Origin: Pseudomonas sp. CCI4.2 | GTDB taxonomy: Bacteria; Pseudomonadota; Gammaproteobacteria; Pseudomonadales; Pseudomonadaceae | Direction: 5' to 3' | DNA length: 64,000 bases | Assembly (NCBI RefSeq): GCF_034350045.1 | Contig: NZ_CP133781.1 | Span: 3,768,501-3,832,500 of the forward strand | Shown here: piece after piece, positions 36,045 to 45,661 of the stretch | Layout of the letters: every line of letters begins with the position of its first letter | How positions within the stretch are numbered: position 1 is the first letter of the stretch | Program-made: the position numbers and the translations under genes | The notes under the pieces: model-generated | Database searches by the model: none | Told to the model about the DNA's origin: nothing | What the model saw: the letters and a program-made list of their open reading frames with translations, nothing else

Positions 36045-37241
36045 TCAAACCAATTGCAGCGCATTGGGTCGCGCGCCGGGGAACACGGCTTGAAGCTGTG
36101 AAGTGGACAAGCCCCACGTACGCCCGAGCAATCCGCCGAGCAGGTCGCGGTAATTGTTAAGCACGGGGTAATCGCGGTTTTGCAGCAGTGTGTTCTGGTT
36201 CACCGCGACTTGCTCGCCGACGATGCGCCCACCCCGAACGTTGCCGCCAAGCACCCAGTACACCGTGCCATGGCCATGATCGGTGCCACGGTCGCCGTTC
36301 TCGCGAAATGTGCGGCCGAATTCAGACACCACCACCACCGTGGTGGTGTTCCACTCGTCACCGAGTGCTTGGGCATACGCTGCCAAGCCTTGACCGAGGT
36401 TGGCCAGGTTGTTAGCGAGATTGCCCGTGGTACTGCCTTGATTGACGTGGGTGTCCCAACCGCCCACATCGACGAACCCCAACCGGTACTGGTCGCGCAT
36501 TAACGTGGCGATACGTTGGGTTTCGGCAGCAAAGTTCTTCGCCGTAGCCGCGCCGCGATTGGCGCGCATCATCTCTTCCTCCAGGTCTTTCGAGACATGC
36601 TGGCGCAGCTCAAGGCCGTCAGACGCAGACGCGGCAAGCGGGGTACCCTTGTACATGCTGGCGAGGATCGACGATTGCCGATTATCGAACGCCGGTTTCG
36701 AAACCCCACGCAACGACAGGTTAGGAATGTCTTTACCGCCTTGAAAACTCAGCGGCAATGCGTCAGTGAATGCAATGGGCGCGCTGTCGGGGGCAGCTAG
36801 CGCCAAGCGGGCGAGGAAGCCCGAGCCGTACCCGTTGCGCTGCTGGCTCGGCTCGCCGGATTCGATGTTGTCCTGAGTTTCGAAGTGGCTGCGCGACAGG
36901 TCGTCGGTGCCTGCGAACGGGACGAAGGCGATTTGTTTGCGTTGCCACAGCGGGTAGATCGAGTCGCGCAGCACCGGGTTCAGCCCCCAATTGGAATCAA
37001 GTGCGATGGCACTGTCGAGGTTGCCCTGATCGGGTCTGGCGATGGCCAGGGTAGGCCGCGAATCGTAGTAAAAGTCGCTGTTGTAAGGCACCAACAAGTT
37101 GTTGCAGTCATAGCCGCCGCGCAAGAACACAAACAGGAATCGGGGCGCGGAAGGTGGCGCGGCAAATAATTTCCCGGAAAACGACAGGCTTGGCAACGCT
37201 GCGGCAGCAGCGGTTGCTAACAGGAATTCTCGACGGTTCAT
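36045..37241 (-). CDS. DUF1501 protein with Tat signal
   Basis: The protein begins MNRREFLLATAAAAALPSLS, a twin-arginine-type signal, and then has the DUF1501 (alkaline-phosphatase-fold, sulfatase-related) domain: FLFVFLRGGYDCNNLLVPYN, GTDDLSRSHFETQDNIE, VDVGGWDTHVNQG, VVVSEFGRTFRENGDRGTDHGHGTVYWVLGGNV. The frame opens at 37277, but the ATG at 37241 has GAGGTG at good spacing, giving 398 residues. It is downstream of the DUF1800 gene, its usual partner, and should be co-exported to the periplasm. The pair's biochemical role is unknown. Confidence 0.88.
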   Translation of the reverse strand: MNRREFLLATAAAAALPSLSFSGKLFAAPPSAPRFLFVFLRGGYDCNNLLVPYNSDFYYDSRPTLAIARPDQGNLDSAIALDSNWGLNPVLRDSIYPLWQRKQIAFVPFAGTDDLSRSHFETQDNIESGEPSQQRNGYGSGFLARLALAAPDSAPIAFTDALPLSFQGGKDIPNLSLRGVSKPAFDNRQSSILASMYKGTPLAASASDGLELRQHVSKDLEEEMMRANRGAATAKNFAAETQRIATLMRDQYRLGFVDVGGWDTHVNQGSTTGNLANNLANLGQGLAAYAQALGDEWNTTTVVVVSEFGRTFRENGDRGTDHGHGTVYWVLGGNVRGGRIVGEQVAVNQNTLLQNRDYPVLNNYRDLLGGLLGRTWGLSTSQLQAVFPGARPNALQLV

Positions 37242-37322
37242 CAGGCACCTCATGACGCAATGGATCATGGTAGACATTCAACGATTCAGCCGGCCCTGGC
37301 CTTGCTCACGTAACTCGCATTG

Positions 37323-38861
37323 TCATCGGCTGTTGAAGTCAGGCGACGACAACAAGTACGTATTCCATTCCTGTTGCGAGGCTGCTTGGTCAAGCGCCCC
37401 TCGGGTCGCAGCACTCAAGCCCGGAGCCACCGCATCATAAAAAAGTCGGGTGGTAATCATCGGAAACCCGATACCTTCCTTCGGGCTGCCTTCGGGGGTG
37501 AACAACCGGTTGTCGCCCCTGCCGATAATGCGTGCAATTTCAAACCGTTTGGACAACTGTCCCGAGCTGGTCCAACCGCTGGAATCCAGCGGCCAACCGT
37601 CTGGGGTGACGCGACCAAACACCGGCTCGCCCAGTTGGTTCAGCCAATTGACCATCGGCCTGGCATTGGCCAAGGTTTTACCGTCGTAGGCCAGTCGGAC
37701 TGATGAAGCAACAAACTGGATCGGGTCCTTGAACTTCGTCCCGGCGCTCTGCTGCAACTCCTTAGATTGAAACAACGTACGCATCACTTGGGCAATATCG
37801 CCATCGGTGCGCTGGAAGGTCGCGGCCATGCGGTCGACCAGTGCCTGTGGTGGGTTGTCGGCCACAAAGTACTGGGCTAATTGATGCGAGATAAATACTG
37901 CGCAGGCTTTCTGGCGAGTGATCAGCTCAACGGCCTGGGCGATTTCATCAAAACCTGAACCCCTGATGGGCTGCCCCAACAGGACCTTGTCACTGAAATC
38001 GTGACGCTTGGGATTGAACTCGAACACGCCTTCCTGGACCACGAACGGCGCCAGTGCGGGCGGAAACCGTTGTTGCTTGCCATCCAGCGGGGCAAGGCCG
38101 GCGCCGGTCAGTATCAGCGCCAGCTGTTGCACGTCTTGCTGGGTGTACCCTGAACCTACACCGAGCGTATGCAACTCCATCAGCTCGCGGGCATAATTTT
38201 CATTAACTTTACCTTGTGCGTTTTGGGCGTTGTCCAAAAACTCCAACATCGCCGGACTTTTGAGCGTCGCCATTACCAAGTCCTTGAACTTGCCCAGTGC
38301 ATGGGGGCGGATGACTTGCTCTTCATAATCCGCCGCCATCCAGCGCACGCGGCCCTTGCCCATGTAGATGCTGAAGTGGTTAAGCCAAAAGCTGATCAAC
38401 TGCTCCTTCAACTGATTGGGTCCATACACCGCCCGCAGCATCACGATTTCCTGCGCTTGCTGTCCGTATTCGTTAGCGGCTTGTTGCGCCGCTTTTTTGG
38501 CCGCTATTTTGTCATCGCCGTCGGGCATGGCGTTAAGCTGTTCTTGCTCTTGCTTGCGGGCAATCAACGATGATTCAAGCGAAGAGGTCAGGGCCGGATA
38601 GCCATGCAACAAGGTGTTGATGGCCGGCGGCAATAGGTCGGGAATGCGGTCGGTCAGTTGCGCTTCCAGCAGACCCGCGCGGCCCATCGAGCGCAAACGC
38701 GTCACGCTGGCCGCATCGAGGTCGAACCCGTCGCGCCGCAGCCAAGCAATGTCCGCAGTATTCAAAGGGACGGGAGCGCTTGCCATGGCGTGAGACGGCG
38801 CGAGCAACAACAAGCAAACCGACACACACAAAGGCCGTAAAGCGATGCTGGATGCGGGCAT
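37323..38861 (-). CDS. DUF1800 exported protein
   Basis: The 512-residue protein has a Sec-type signal (about 1-27, LCVSVCLLLLAPSHAMA) and a DUF1800 domain with the family's helical motifs: LISFWLNHFSIYMGKG, MLEFLDNAQNAQGKVNENYARELMELHTLGVG and YTQQDVQQLALILTG. DUF1800 and DUF1501 genes are often found as a pair, as here (81 bp apart, same strand). This suggests a two-protein extracytoplasmic system of unknown function. The calls are by family pattern only. Confidence 0.88.
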   Translation of the reverse strand: MPASSIALRPLCVSVCLLLLAPSHAMASAPVPLNTADIAWLRRDGFDLDAASVTRLRSMGRAGLLEAQLTDRIPDLLPPAINTLLHGYPALTSSLESSLIARKQEQEQLNAMPDGDDKIAAKKAAQQAANEYGQQAQEIVMLRAVYGPNQLKEQLISFWLNHFSIYMGKGRVRWMAADYEEQVIRPHALGKFKDLVMATLKSPAMLEFLDNAQNAQGKVNENYARELMELHTLGVGSGYTQQDVQQLALILTGAGLAPLDGKQQRFPPALAPFVVQEGVFEFNPKRHDFSDKVLLGQPIRGSGFDEIAQAVELITRQKACAVFISHQLAQYFVADNPPQALVDRMAATFQRTDGDIAQVMRTLFQSKELQQSAGTKFKDPIQFVASSVRLAYDGKTLANARPMVNWLNQLGEPVFGRVTPDGWPLDSSGWTSSGQLSKRFEIARIIGRGDNRLFTPEGSPKEGIGFPMITTRLFYDAVAPGLSAATRGALDQAASQQEWNTYLLSSPDFNSR

Positions 38862-39090
38862 TTGAAAGGTTTCCGAGATGAGTTTTCCATGCCGTCGAAC
38901 TGACGATCAGGGGCGCATCTGGAACCATAGTGGCCGCATATCCTAGGACCGGCAAGCGGGCGACTGCGCCCACGGGACGTGGCTTTCAGCTGAATGTAAT
39001 GGTCCGGTAAAGCTGCTGTTACTGATGAGCAGAGTGATGTAGGTTTCAAAATGTGTCTGAAATTGTCGAAAGTTTAACCGAGGGAAAGCT

Positions 39091-39426
39091 ATGTTTTTAC
39101 GCTGCGTGGCAGTAATCGCTGTGGTCGCTATGACCAGTGGGTGTGTTGAGCGGGTCCATGAACGCGTCGTTCGCGAGCGTCCGGTTCAGACTCAGTACGT
39201 TGAAGTCGTCGCTCCACAACCTCCCCCTGAACGTATCGTTGAAGTGGAGCCGGGTCGTCGTGACGGCTTTATCTGGGCCCATGGCTATTGGCGCTGGGAC
39301 GGCGGGCGTTATGTGGCCGTTGGCGGACATTGGGAACCAGCGCGTCCAGGCTATCGCTATGTGCACCCGCATTGGGAACACCGTCCTGATGGCTGGCACT
39401 GGCGTGGCGGCGGTTGGGTGAATTAA
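39091..39426 (+). CDS. YXWGXW-repeat lipoprotein
   Basis: The 111-residue protein has a lipoprotein signal (FLRCVAVIAVVAMTSGC, lipidated cysteine) followed by a Val/Arg/Glu-rich linker. Three aromatic-rich repeats of the YxWGxW type follow: FIWAHGYWRWDGGRYVAVGG, HWEPARPGYRYVHPH and HWEHRPDGWHWRGGGW. Such small proteins are common on pseudomonad envelopes and their role is unknown. GAGGGAAAGCT precedes the ATG. Confidence 0.82.
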   Translation: MFLRCVAVIAVVAMTSGCVERVHERVVRERPVQTQYVEVVAPQPPPERIVEVEPGRRDGFIWAHGYWRWDGGRYVAVGGHWEPARPGYRYVHPHWEHRPDGWHWRGGGWVN

Positions 39427-39550
39427 TTTAAAACCTGTCAAAAAATTCATGTGGTGGGGATCGGGCTGAAAGCCCTATCCCCCCAAAATGGGCTCGAGCT
39501 TAACGCTTCTGTCGGCAATAGGTGCCGGCAGACCCTATTTGGAAAACCTT

Positions 39551-39778
39551 ATGAACACGTTGAAAACATTATTCATCATCGCTTTGCTGGGCACTTCTGT
39601 AAGCGCAATGGCCGAAGGCGGCGGCGACCGGACTATGGCGCTGATGTTGGCGCATAACGAAGCGGTGATGCAGCAGCATCAGCAGGAAGAAGCTCAAGGG
39701 GTTGAGCGCTCAAAACACGAAAAATCAGTGGTTAGCGCGCATGACGCGGCGTCCAGTGAAACCGATCGCTCAGAGTGA
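39551..39778 (+). CDS. Small exported hydrophilic protein
   Basis: The frame is open from 39488, but the ATG at 39551 gives a 75-residue protein with a clean signal peptide (MNTLKTLFIIALLGTSVSAMA). The short, charged mature part is rich in Gln, Glu, Ser and His (NEAVMQQHQQEEAQGVERSKHEKS). It has no cysteine and no recognised domain. It lies 124 bp after the YXWGXW lipoprotein gene and ends just before a shared terminator. Function unknown. Confidence 0.65.
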   Translation: MNTLKTLFIIALLGTSVSAMAEGGGDRTMALMLAHNEAVMQQHQQEEAQGVERSKHEKSVVSAHDAASSETDRSE

Positions 39779-39795
39779 ATGTCAGAGCGCCGGAC

Positions 39796-39823
39796 AAGCG
39801 CCACATTCAATGATGTGGCGCTT
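39796..39823. terminator. Bidirectional hairpin between convergent genes
   Basis: An 11-bp stem AAGCGCCACAT / ATGTGGCGCTT with a 6-base loop lies between two convergent small genes. Short A and T runs flank it, so it can serve both. Confidence 0.7.
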
Positions 39824-39836
39824 TGCTATATATGGC

Positions 39837-40157
39837 TTATTTGATTTCGTTGGTAGTGTCACCGTCCGCGCCGCTGCCTTTGCCCACACCGGTGGAGGTC
39901 GACTGATCGGCGCCATTGTTGTTGGAGCCTTTGGTGCCCGGAACGTGAGAAGAGTTCTGGTTCGCCTTGCTCGGCGGATTGAGGGTTCTGTTCGACGGAA
40001 CCGTGCCCTCATCATTGGTGGGGTCAGCGCCCATTCCGGTGGTTGAAGGCGTTTTATTCATCGGGTCGCTAGTGCCGGTGGTTTGTGCCATCGCGACCAT
40101 CGAAGCGGCCGACAGCAGGGTAGCGAATGCAAGGGTCGTGACATATTTCAGGGTCAT
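39837..40157 (-). CDS. Exported low-complexity Ser/Thr/Asn/Gly-rich protein
   Basis: The 106-residue protein has a signal peptide (MTLKYVTTLAFATLLSAASMVAMA) and a mature part almost devoid of hydrophobic residues, dominated by Ser, Thr, Gly, Asn and Pro (for example KGSNNNGADQSTSTGVGKG). It is probably intrinsically disordered in the periplasm. A purine-rich GGAGACGAATC precedes the ATG. No family recognised. Confidence 0.72.
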   Translation of the reverse strand: MTLKYVTTLAFATLLSAASMVAMAQTTGTSDPMNKTPSTTGMGADPTNDEGTVPSNRTLNPPSKANQNSSHVPGTKGSNNNGADQSTSTGVGKGSGADGDTTNEIK

Positions 40158-40281
40158 GATTCGTCTCCGGGGTTATAGAGTCGTTACATGAGTTGGGTGC
40201 CGCGTGATCCAATAAGTGCGTGAGATGACGACGAACGGTGATGACGCCGGATACCCCATTCGAGCAACAGGTCTGAAAACA

Positions 40282-40785
40282 TCAACGGGCGGCAAGCTTC
40301 AGCGCCATGGCCGCAGCAAACGATTCCGAAGCTATGTAATCAAGGGTCGCGCGCAGTCGAACGGCCTCTTCGGCGCCATAGATCTCATCAAACACACGCC
40401 TGACGCGGGTCCAGATTTCCCGTGCTTCCTGATATTTTTTCACGCCTTTTTCGGTAAGGGTTACCCGCCGGCATCGGCGATCATCTAGGTCGACATTGAG
40501 CTCGACAAACCCATCTCGCACCAAGGGTTTCAAGGTATGGCCCAGGGCCGAGAGGTCCATGACTAATTCCTGAGCCACGGTGCGCATGGTCGGTCCTTGC
40601 AAGCGCGTGATTTGTGACAACAACGAATACTGGGTGCCTTTAAGCCCGCTGGGAGCGAACGCATCATCGTAAATTTGGCCCATGCGCCGTGCTGCACGGC
40701 GGATGGCACCATTGGAACAGCCACTACCGGAAGGGATGGCAGGGCTGAGCAAAACGGCAGTCTTGGTCATTTGACTCACTGTCAT
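40282..40785 (-). CDS. MarR-family transcriptional regulator
   Basis: The 167-residue protein has the MarR winged-helix core: LKGTQYSLLSQITRLQGPTMRTVAQELVMDLSALGHTLKPLVRDGFVELNVDLDDRRCRRVTLTEKGVKKYQEA, with the wing residues DDRRCR. The recognition region reads MDLSALGHTLKPL rather than the more usual D-x-S-x-x-T-R-x-x. A cysteine-containing N-terminal extension (to about residue 30) could make it redox sensitive, but that is speculative. It diverges from the RND system at 41266 across 480 bp and is the obvious candidate regulator. GAGG lies 11 bases before the ATG at 40785. Confidence 0.85.
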   Translation of the reverse strand: MTVSQMTKTAVLLSPAIPSGSGCSNGAIRRAARRMGQIYDDAFAPSGLKGTQYSLLSQITRLQGPTMRTVAQELVMDLSALGHTLKPLVRDGFVELNVDLDDRRCRRVTLTEKGVKKYQEAREIWTRVRRVFDEIYGAEEAVRLRATLDYIASESFAAAMALKLAAR

Positions 40786-41265
40786 AGCGGTATATGCCTC
40801 GATTATGGTCGGGCATTTTGAAAGGGCAAGGCTTTAATTGGTCGGTTAGGACGGCCTATGGCTAGCGTTTTTATTCTTGGAAGGAGCAAAGTAGGTTCGG
40901 GCCGTAATACGCACGTAGTCTTCGCGTAGATATTTGTTGGCATATACCCCTAATATCGATATTGTGGCGCATGCCCCCGCTCGTGGGGCTTGTTGCAGGA
41001 ATATGGTGATGAAGATTGAATGCTGTTGGCGCGTCAGTTGGCATGACCGTCACGGAAAAACCGGTGGTTTTGGCTGATTTGTACCCTTTGGGTATCAGCA
41101 TTTGAACTGTGCGCTCAGCCTGCGGATCAATCGAATGTCCTGTTCGAGTTCCGCAGCTCATCGCGGCCTTTTACGTAACCATGGAGATGCAGCGCAATTT
41201 ACAGCGCCTGTAGTCTGCGTTGAGGTGCGCTGGTCTCTGCTCGGTTCCCAGTCCGGATAACAACA
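40786..41265. other. 480-bp divergent intergenic region
   Basis: Between the MarR gene and the RND permease no convincing gene is seen. A perfect 12-bp palindrome AATATCGATATT lies at 40952-40963 and a GC-rich hairpin (around GCCCCCGCTCGTGGGGC) just after it, which could be an operator or a leader structure. A 96-codon minus-strand frame here has no gene-like features. Confidence 0.35.
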
Positions 41266-44200
41266 ATGCAAGGCCTCGTACGTATAGCTTTAAGCCGACC
41301 GTATACTTTCGTCGTGCTGGCGATATTCATCATGATCATCGGTCCGCTGGCGGCCCTGCGCACGCCGACCGATATCTTTCCTGAAATTCGTATCCCAGTT
41401 ATTGCCGTTATCTGGCAGTACACCGGTCTGTCCCCAGACCAAATGGCGGGTCGGATTACCTCACCGTTCGAGCGGGTGCTGACCACCACGGTCAACGATG
41501 TTAGGCACATTGAAGCGCAATCGCTGAACGGCTTCGGCATCATCAAAGTCTATTTTCAGCCCAACGTGAACATCAGTACTGCCAACGCGCAACTGACGTC
41601 GGTGTCTCAGGCGATCCTTAAACAGTTGCCGCCCGGTACCACGCCACCGCTGATCCTCAATTACAGCGCCTCAACGGTGCCCATCGTGCAGCTCGCGCTA
41701 TCGGGCAAAGGCCTGAGCGAGCAGCAACTGGGTGACTTGGGGCTGAACACCGTGCGGCTGATGCTGACCACGGTTGCCGGCGCGGCCATGCCGTATCCGT
41801 TTGGTGGTAAAAGCCGGCAGGTGCAGATCGACCTTGATTCTGCGGCCATGCAAGCACGGGGTTTATCGGGCCAGGACGTGGCCAATGCCCTGGCCACGCA
41901 AAACCTGATCACGCCCATCGGTACGGAAAAAATCGGTGGCTACGAGTACATGCTGCAGTTGAACAACGCGCCGTCGGCGATTGCCGACTTGGAGGACTTG
42001 CCCATCAAGACCGCTAACGGCACGACGGTATTGATGCGTGACGTGGCCAGCGTGCGCGATGGCAACCCACCGCAACAGAACATTGTCCACGTTAACGGCA
42101 GCCGTTCGGTATTGATCACTGTGCTGAAAACCGGCTCGGCGTCGACCCTGGGGGTCATTGCCGGGATCAGGGAGAAGCTTGAGGCGTCGAAGGCAGCATT
42201 GCCTGAAAACCTGAAGATCGATTTTATTAGTGACCAGTCGCTGTTCGTTCGTGCCGCCATCGAAGGCGTCGCGCGGGAGGGCGTTATCGCCGCTGCGCTG
42301 ACCAGTCTGATGATTCTGTTGTTCCTTGGCAGTTGGCGTTCAACGGTGATCATTGCGGTGTCGATTCCGTTGGCGATCCTGTCTTCGATTGCGATGCTGT
42401 CGGCGCTGGGCGAGACCCTGAACATCATGACCCTGGGAGGGCTGGCGCTGGCCGTTGGTATTCTTGTGGACGATGCTACGGTGACCATCGAGAACATCAA
42501 CTGGCACCTCGAACAAGGCAAGCAAGTCAAAGAGGCGATTCTCGACGGTGCCGCGCAAATCGTGACCCCGGCGTTCGTTTCGCTGCTGTGTATTTGCATC
42601 GTGTTCGTACCGATGTTCTTCCTTGATGGTGTGGCGCGATTCCTCTTTGTGCCCATGGCCGAAGCAGTCATTTTCGCCATGATCGCCTCGTTCATCTTGT
42701 CGCGTACCTTGGTGCCGACCATGGCCAACTTCCTGCTCAGCCCGCACACCAAAGAAGAAGAGGAAGAACACACCAAGCCTTCTTCGAATCCATTGGTGCG
42801 CTTTCAGCGTGGGTTTGAGAAGCGCTTCGAGAATGTCCGCGACAGCTACCACGCCATGTTGGAAACGGCGTTGCACCACCGGGGTTTGTTCGTTGCCTGC
42901 TTCCTTGGATTTGTTGTGCTGTCGTTCGGTCTGGTGCCATTCCTGGGGCGCAACTTCTTCCCTGCGGTGGATTCAGGGCAGATCCTGATGCACGTCCGAG
43001 CACCGGTCGGAATGCGCGTTGAAACCACGGCGCAGGTGGTTTTTGACGTGGAAAACGCCATCCGACGGATTATCCCTGCTCAGGAACTGGGCACCGTGGT
43101 GGATAACATCGGCTTGTCGATCAGCGGTATCAATACCGCCTACAACAACACCGGTACGGTGGGTTCACAGGACAGCGACATTCAGGTCAAGCTTAACGAC
43201 GGTCACCGCCCCACCGCTGAATACATCCGTGAGATGCGCGAGCGCTTGCCGCGAGAGTTTCCGGGTGTGGTGTTCTCGTATCCGCCGGCGGACATTGTGG
43301 GGCAGATTCTTAACTTCGGTGCGGCGGCGCCCATCGACGTGCAGGTGCAGGGCAACAATTTGGCGGGTAACTTTGCCTACGCCAACAAGCTGCTGCGTGA
43401 TATTCGCAAAGTGCCTGGGGTCGTCGATGCGCGGCTTCAACAATCGCAGCAATTGCCGACGTTCAAAGTCAATGTTGACCGGACCCGTGCGCAGTTGGTG
43501 GGCATCACCGAGCGCGACATCACCAACAGCTTGGTGGTCAACTTTGCCGGCTCCAGCCAGGTCGCTCCCACCTATTGGTTGAACAGCGCGAACGGGGTGT
43601 CATACCCCATCGTGATGCAAACCCCGCAATACAGCCTCGATACGTTAGCGGCGCTGCATAACCTGCCGCTCAGTTCATCGGGACCGGGTGTTGGTGGGCA
43701 AATTCTCGGTGGACTGGCGACCATTGAGCGGACCCACAGCAACTCGGTGGTAAGCCAATCGGACATCCAGTCGGTGGTGGAAATCTTCGCCTCGACCCAA
43801 GACCGCGACCTGGGCGCTGTCGCGTCAGACATTCAAAAACTGATTGCCGACAGCACCAATGACGTGCCCAAAGGATCAAAAGTCATGTTCCAGGGGCAGG
43901 TGCAAACCATGAACAACGCGTTCAACGGGATGCTGTTCGGGATACTCGGCGCAGTGGTGCTGATTTACCTGCTGATCGTGGTCAACTTCCAGTCCTGGAC
44001 CGACCCGTTCGTGATCATTACCGCCTTGCCGGCGGCGCTGGCGGGCATTGTCTGGACCTTGTTCGTGACGCACACCACGTTGTCAGTGCCGGCGTTGACC
44101 GGGGCCATCATGTGCATGGGGGTGGCGACCGCAAACGCCATTCTGGTGGTCAGCTTCTGTCGAGAACAGCTGGCCGAGCACGGCGACCCGATCAAGGCAG

Positions 44201-44451
44201 CGCTTGAAGCCGGTTTTACGCGTTTCCGTCCGGTGCTGATGACGGCGTTGTCGATGATCATTGGTATGGCGCCCATGGCCCTGAGCCTGGGTGAAGGCGG
44301 CGAACAAAACGCACCCTTGGGACGAGCCGTTATTGGCGGCTTGGCGTTTGCCACCATTGCAACATTGTTTCTGGTCCCGGTGATCTTCAGCATTCTTCAC
44401 GCACGCCGCGAGCAAGCGTCCATCCCGGCAAACGCCATTCAAGGGTCTTGA
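41266..44451 (+). CDS. RND-family efflux permease
   Basis: The 1061-residue protein has the RND duplicated layout with twelve membrane helices. It carries the proton-relay Asp402-Asp403 in GILVDDATVTIENINWH of helix four, large porter loops, and the second-half GVATANAILVVSFCREQ. Early residues LRTPTDIFPEIRIPVIAVIWQYTGLSP place it in a less studied branch also found near other MFP/OMF genes in pseudomonads and Burkholderia, not the AcrB/MexB core group. It is the first gene of an RND-MFP-OMF operon whose adaptor is interrupted, so the pump may be non-functional. Confidence 0.92.
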   Translation: MQGLVRIALSRPYTFVVLAIFIMIIGPLAALRTPTDIFPEIRIPVIAVIWQYTGLSPDQMAGRITSPFERVLTTTVNDVRHIEAQSLNGFGIIKVYFQPNVNISTANAQLTSVSQAILKQLPPGTTPPLILNYSASTVPIVQLALSGKGLSEQQLGDLGLNTVRLMLTTVAGAAMPYPFGGKSRQVQIDLDSAAMQARGLSGQDVANALATQNLITPIGTEKIGGYEYMLQLNNAPSAIADLEDLPIKTANGTTVLMRDVASVRDGNPPQQNIVHVNGSRSVLITVLKTGSASTLGVIAGIREKLEASKAALPENLKIDFISDQSLFVRAAIEGVAREGVIAAALTSLMILLFLGSWRSTVIIAVSIPLAILSSIAMLSALGETLNIMTLGGLALAVGILVDDATVTIENINWHLEQGKQVKEAILDGAAQIVTPAFVSLLCICIVFVPMFFLDGVARFLFVPMAEAVIFAMIASFILSRTLVPTMANFLLSPHTKEEEEEHTKPSSNPLVRFQRGFEKRFENVRDSYHAMLETALHHRGLFVACFLGFVVLSFGLVPFLGRNFFPAVDSGQILMHVRAPVGMRVETTAQVVFDVENAIRRIIPAQELGTVVDNIGLSISGINTAYNNTGTVGSQDSDIQVKLNDGHRPTAEYIREMRERLPREFPGVVFSYPPADIVGQILNFGAAAPIDVQVQGNNLAGNFAYANKLLRDIRKVPGVVDARLQQSQQLPTFKVNVDRTRAQLVGITERDITNSLVVNFAGSSQVAPTYWLNSANGVSYPIVMQTPQYSLDTLAALHNLPLSSSGPGVGGQILGGLATIERTHSNSVVSQSDIQSVVEIFASTQDRDLGAVASDIQKLIADSTNDVPKGSKVMFQGQVQTMNNAFNGMLFGILGAVVLIYLLIVVNFQSWTDPFVIITALPAALAGIVWTLFVTHTTLSVPALTGAIMCMGVATANAILVVSFCREQLAEHGDPIKAALEAGFTRFRPVLMTALSMIIGMAPMALSLGEGGEQNAPLGRAVIGGLAFATIATLFLVPVIFSILHARREQASIPANAIQGS

Positions 44452-44452
44452 C

Positions 44453-45661
44453 ATGTCAACTGATACTTCTTCATCAAACAACACATCACCCCCTCGTCGG
44501 CGTGGCGGCCTGGTACGCATCGTGATTGCGCTGATTGTCGTGGTCATCGTGGTCGTGGCCGGTATTTCGATCCGGGCCAGCGAATCCAAAGACCTGAAAG
44601 TCTGGACCGATACTCAAGCGACGCCCAGCGTGGTGCTGATCACGCCGAACCCTTCGCCACAAGGACCGGTGCTGAACTTGCCAGGCCGGTTGGAAGCCTA
44701 CTCCCGGGCGTCGATTTCGGCGCGGGTAGGGGGTTATCTGAAATCGTGGAAAGTGGACATTGGTGCCCCGGTCAAAGCCGGGCAGTTATTGGCTGAAATC
44801 GACACACCGTAGCTGGATCAGCAACTGGTTCAGGCCCGTGCGGTATTGGCTACGGCGCAGGCCAATTCGTCCTTGGCGGGCACCACGGCTAAACGTTGGC
44901 AGGCGATGCTGGCCTCTGATTCAGTGTCGCGTCAGGAAGTCGATGAGCGCGTCAGTGATCAAGCGGCCAAACAGGCCGATGTGGCGGCGGCGAAAGCCAA
45001 CGTTGAGCGGCTGGTGGCTACCAAAGGCTTCCAGCGTCTGGTCGCGCCGTTTGATGGCGTGGTCACTGCGCGTAACACCGACGTTGGTCAATTGATCAAC
45101 GCGGGTGGCGGCACCGCGCAAGAGTTGTTTGCAGTATCGGACGTCAGTCGCCTACGGGTTTACGTGCAAGTGCCACAGAGCTTTTCACCACTGGTCCGAG
45201 CAGGAGCCATCGCCAGCTTAACGGTGCCGGAATATCAGCAAGAGCAGTTCACCGCGAAAGTGATTGCCTCGGCCGATGCGGTTAATGCCGCGTCGGGAAC
45301 CACCTTGGTGCAATTGTTGGTGGAAAATCGGGGTCGTCGCTTGATGCCCGGCGCCTTTACTAACGTCCAATTCAAGCTTCCGGTGCAGGCCAATGCCTTG
45401 CGTTTGCCGTCCAGCGCGCTGGTGTTCGACGACCATGGTTTGCGCGTGGCGACCCTTGGCGAGGACAACCATGTGCTGTTCAAGACCGTGACCATTGCCC
45501 GTGACTTCGGCGATGCAGTGGAAATTGGCTCGGGCCTGTTGCCCACCGATAAGGTCATCAACACGCCACCCGATGGTCTGCTTGATGGCGACACGGTACA
45601 AATCGCCAAACCCAACGACACCAACAAGCCCAACGAAGCGGTGGCCAAAGCTCATGGTTAA
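44453..45661 (+). pseudogene. RND periplasmic adaptor interrupted by an in-frame TAG
   Basis: The reading frame runs 119 codons, meets TAG at 44810-44812 and continues in the same frame to 45661 with full adaptor features. Before the stop are a membrane segment (about 24-42) and the first lipoyl half (SARVGGYLKSWKVDIGAPVKAGQLLAEIDTP). After it come an alpha-hairpin (LDQQLVQARAVLATAQANSS), the second lipoyl half (RLVAPFDGVVTARNTDVGQLI) and the barrel domains. A glutamate or glutamine codon (GAG or CAG) is expected at the TAG, so one base change explains it. It starts 1 bp past the permease stop. The 119-residue product would lack all docking domains. Confidence 0.85.

Noticed and set aside
40871..41161. 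96-codon minus-strand frame in the gap upstream of the RND operon
   Set aside because: No Shine-Dalgarno site, no signal, no recognisable domain, and composition unlike neighbouring genes. Kept only as part of an unexplained gap.
44810..44812. TAG in the RND adaptor as recoding (pyrrolysine or programmed readthrough)
   Set aside because: No pyrrolysine machinery is expected in Pseudomonas and no readthrough context is evident; a point mutation or read error is simpler.
44846..45661. Translation restart at TTG 44846 giving a functional short adaptor
   Set aside because: No ribosome-binding site precedes it, and the product would lack the membrane anchor and first lipoyl half.
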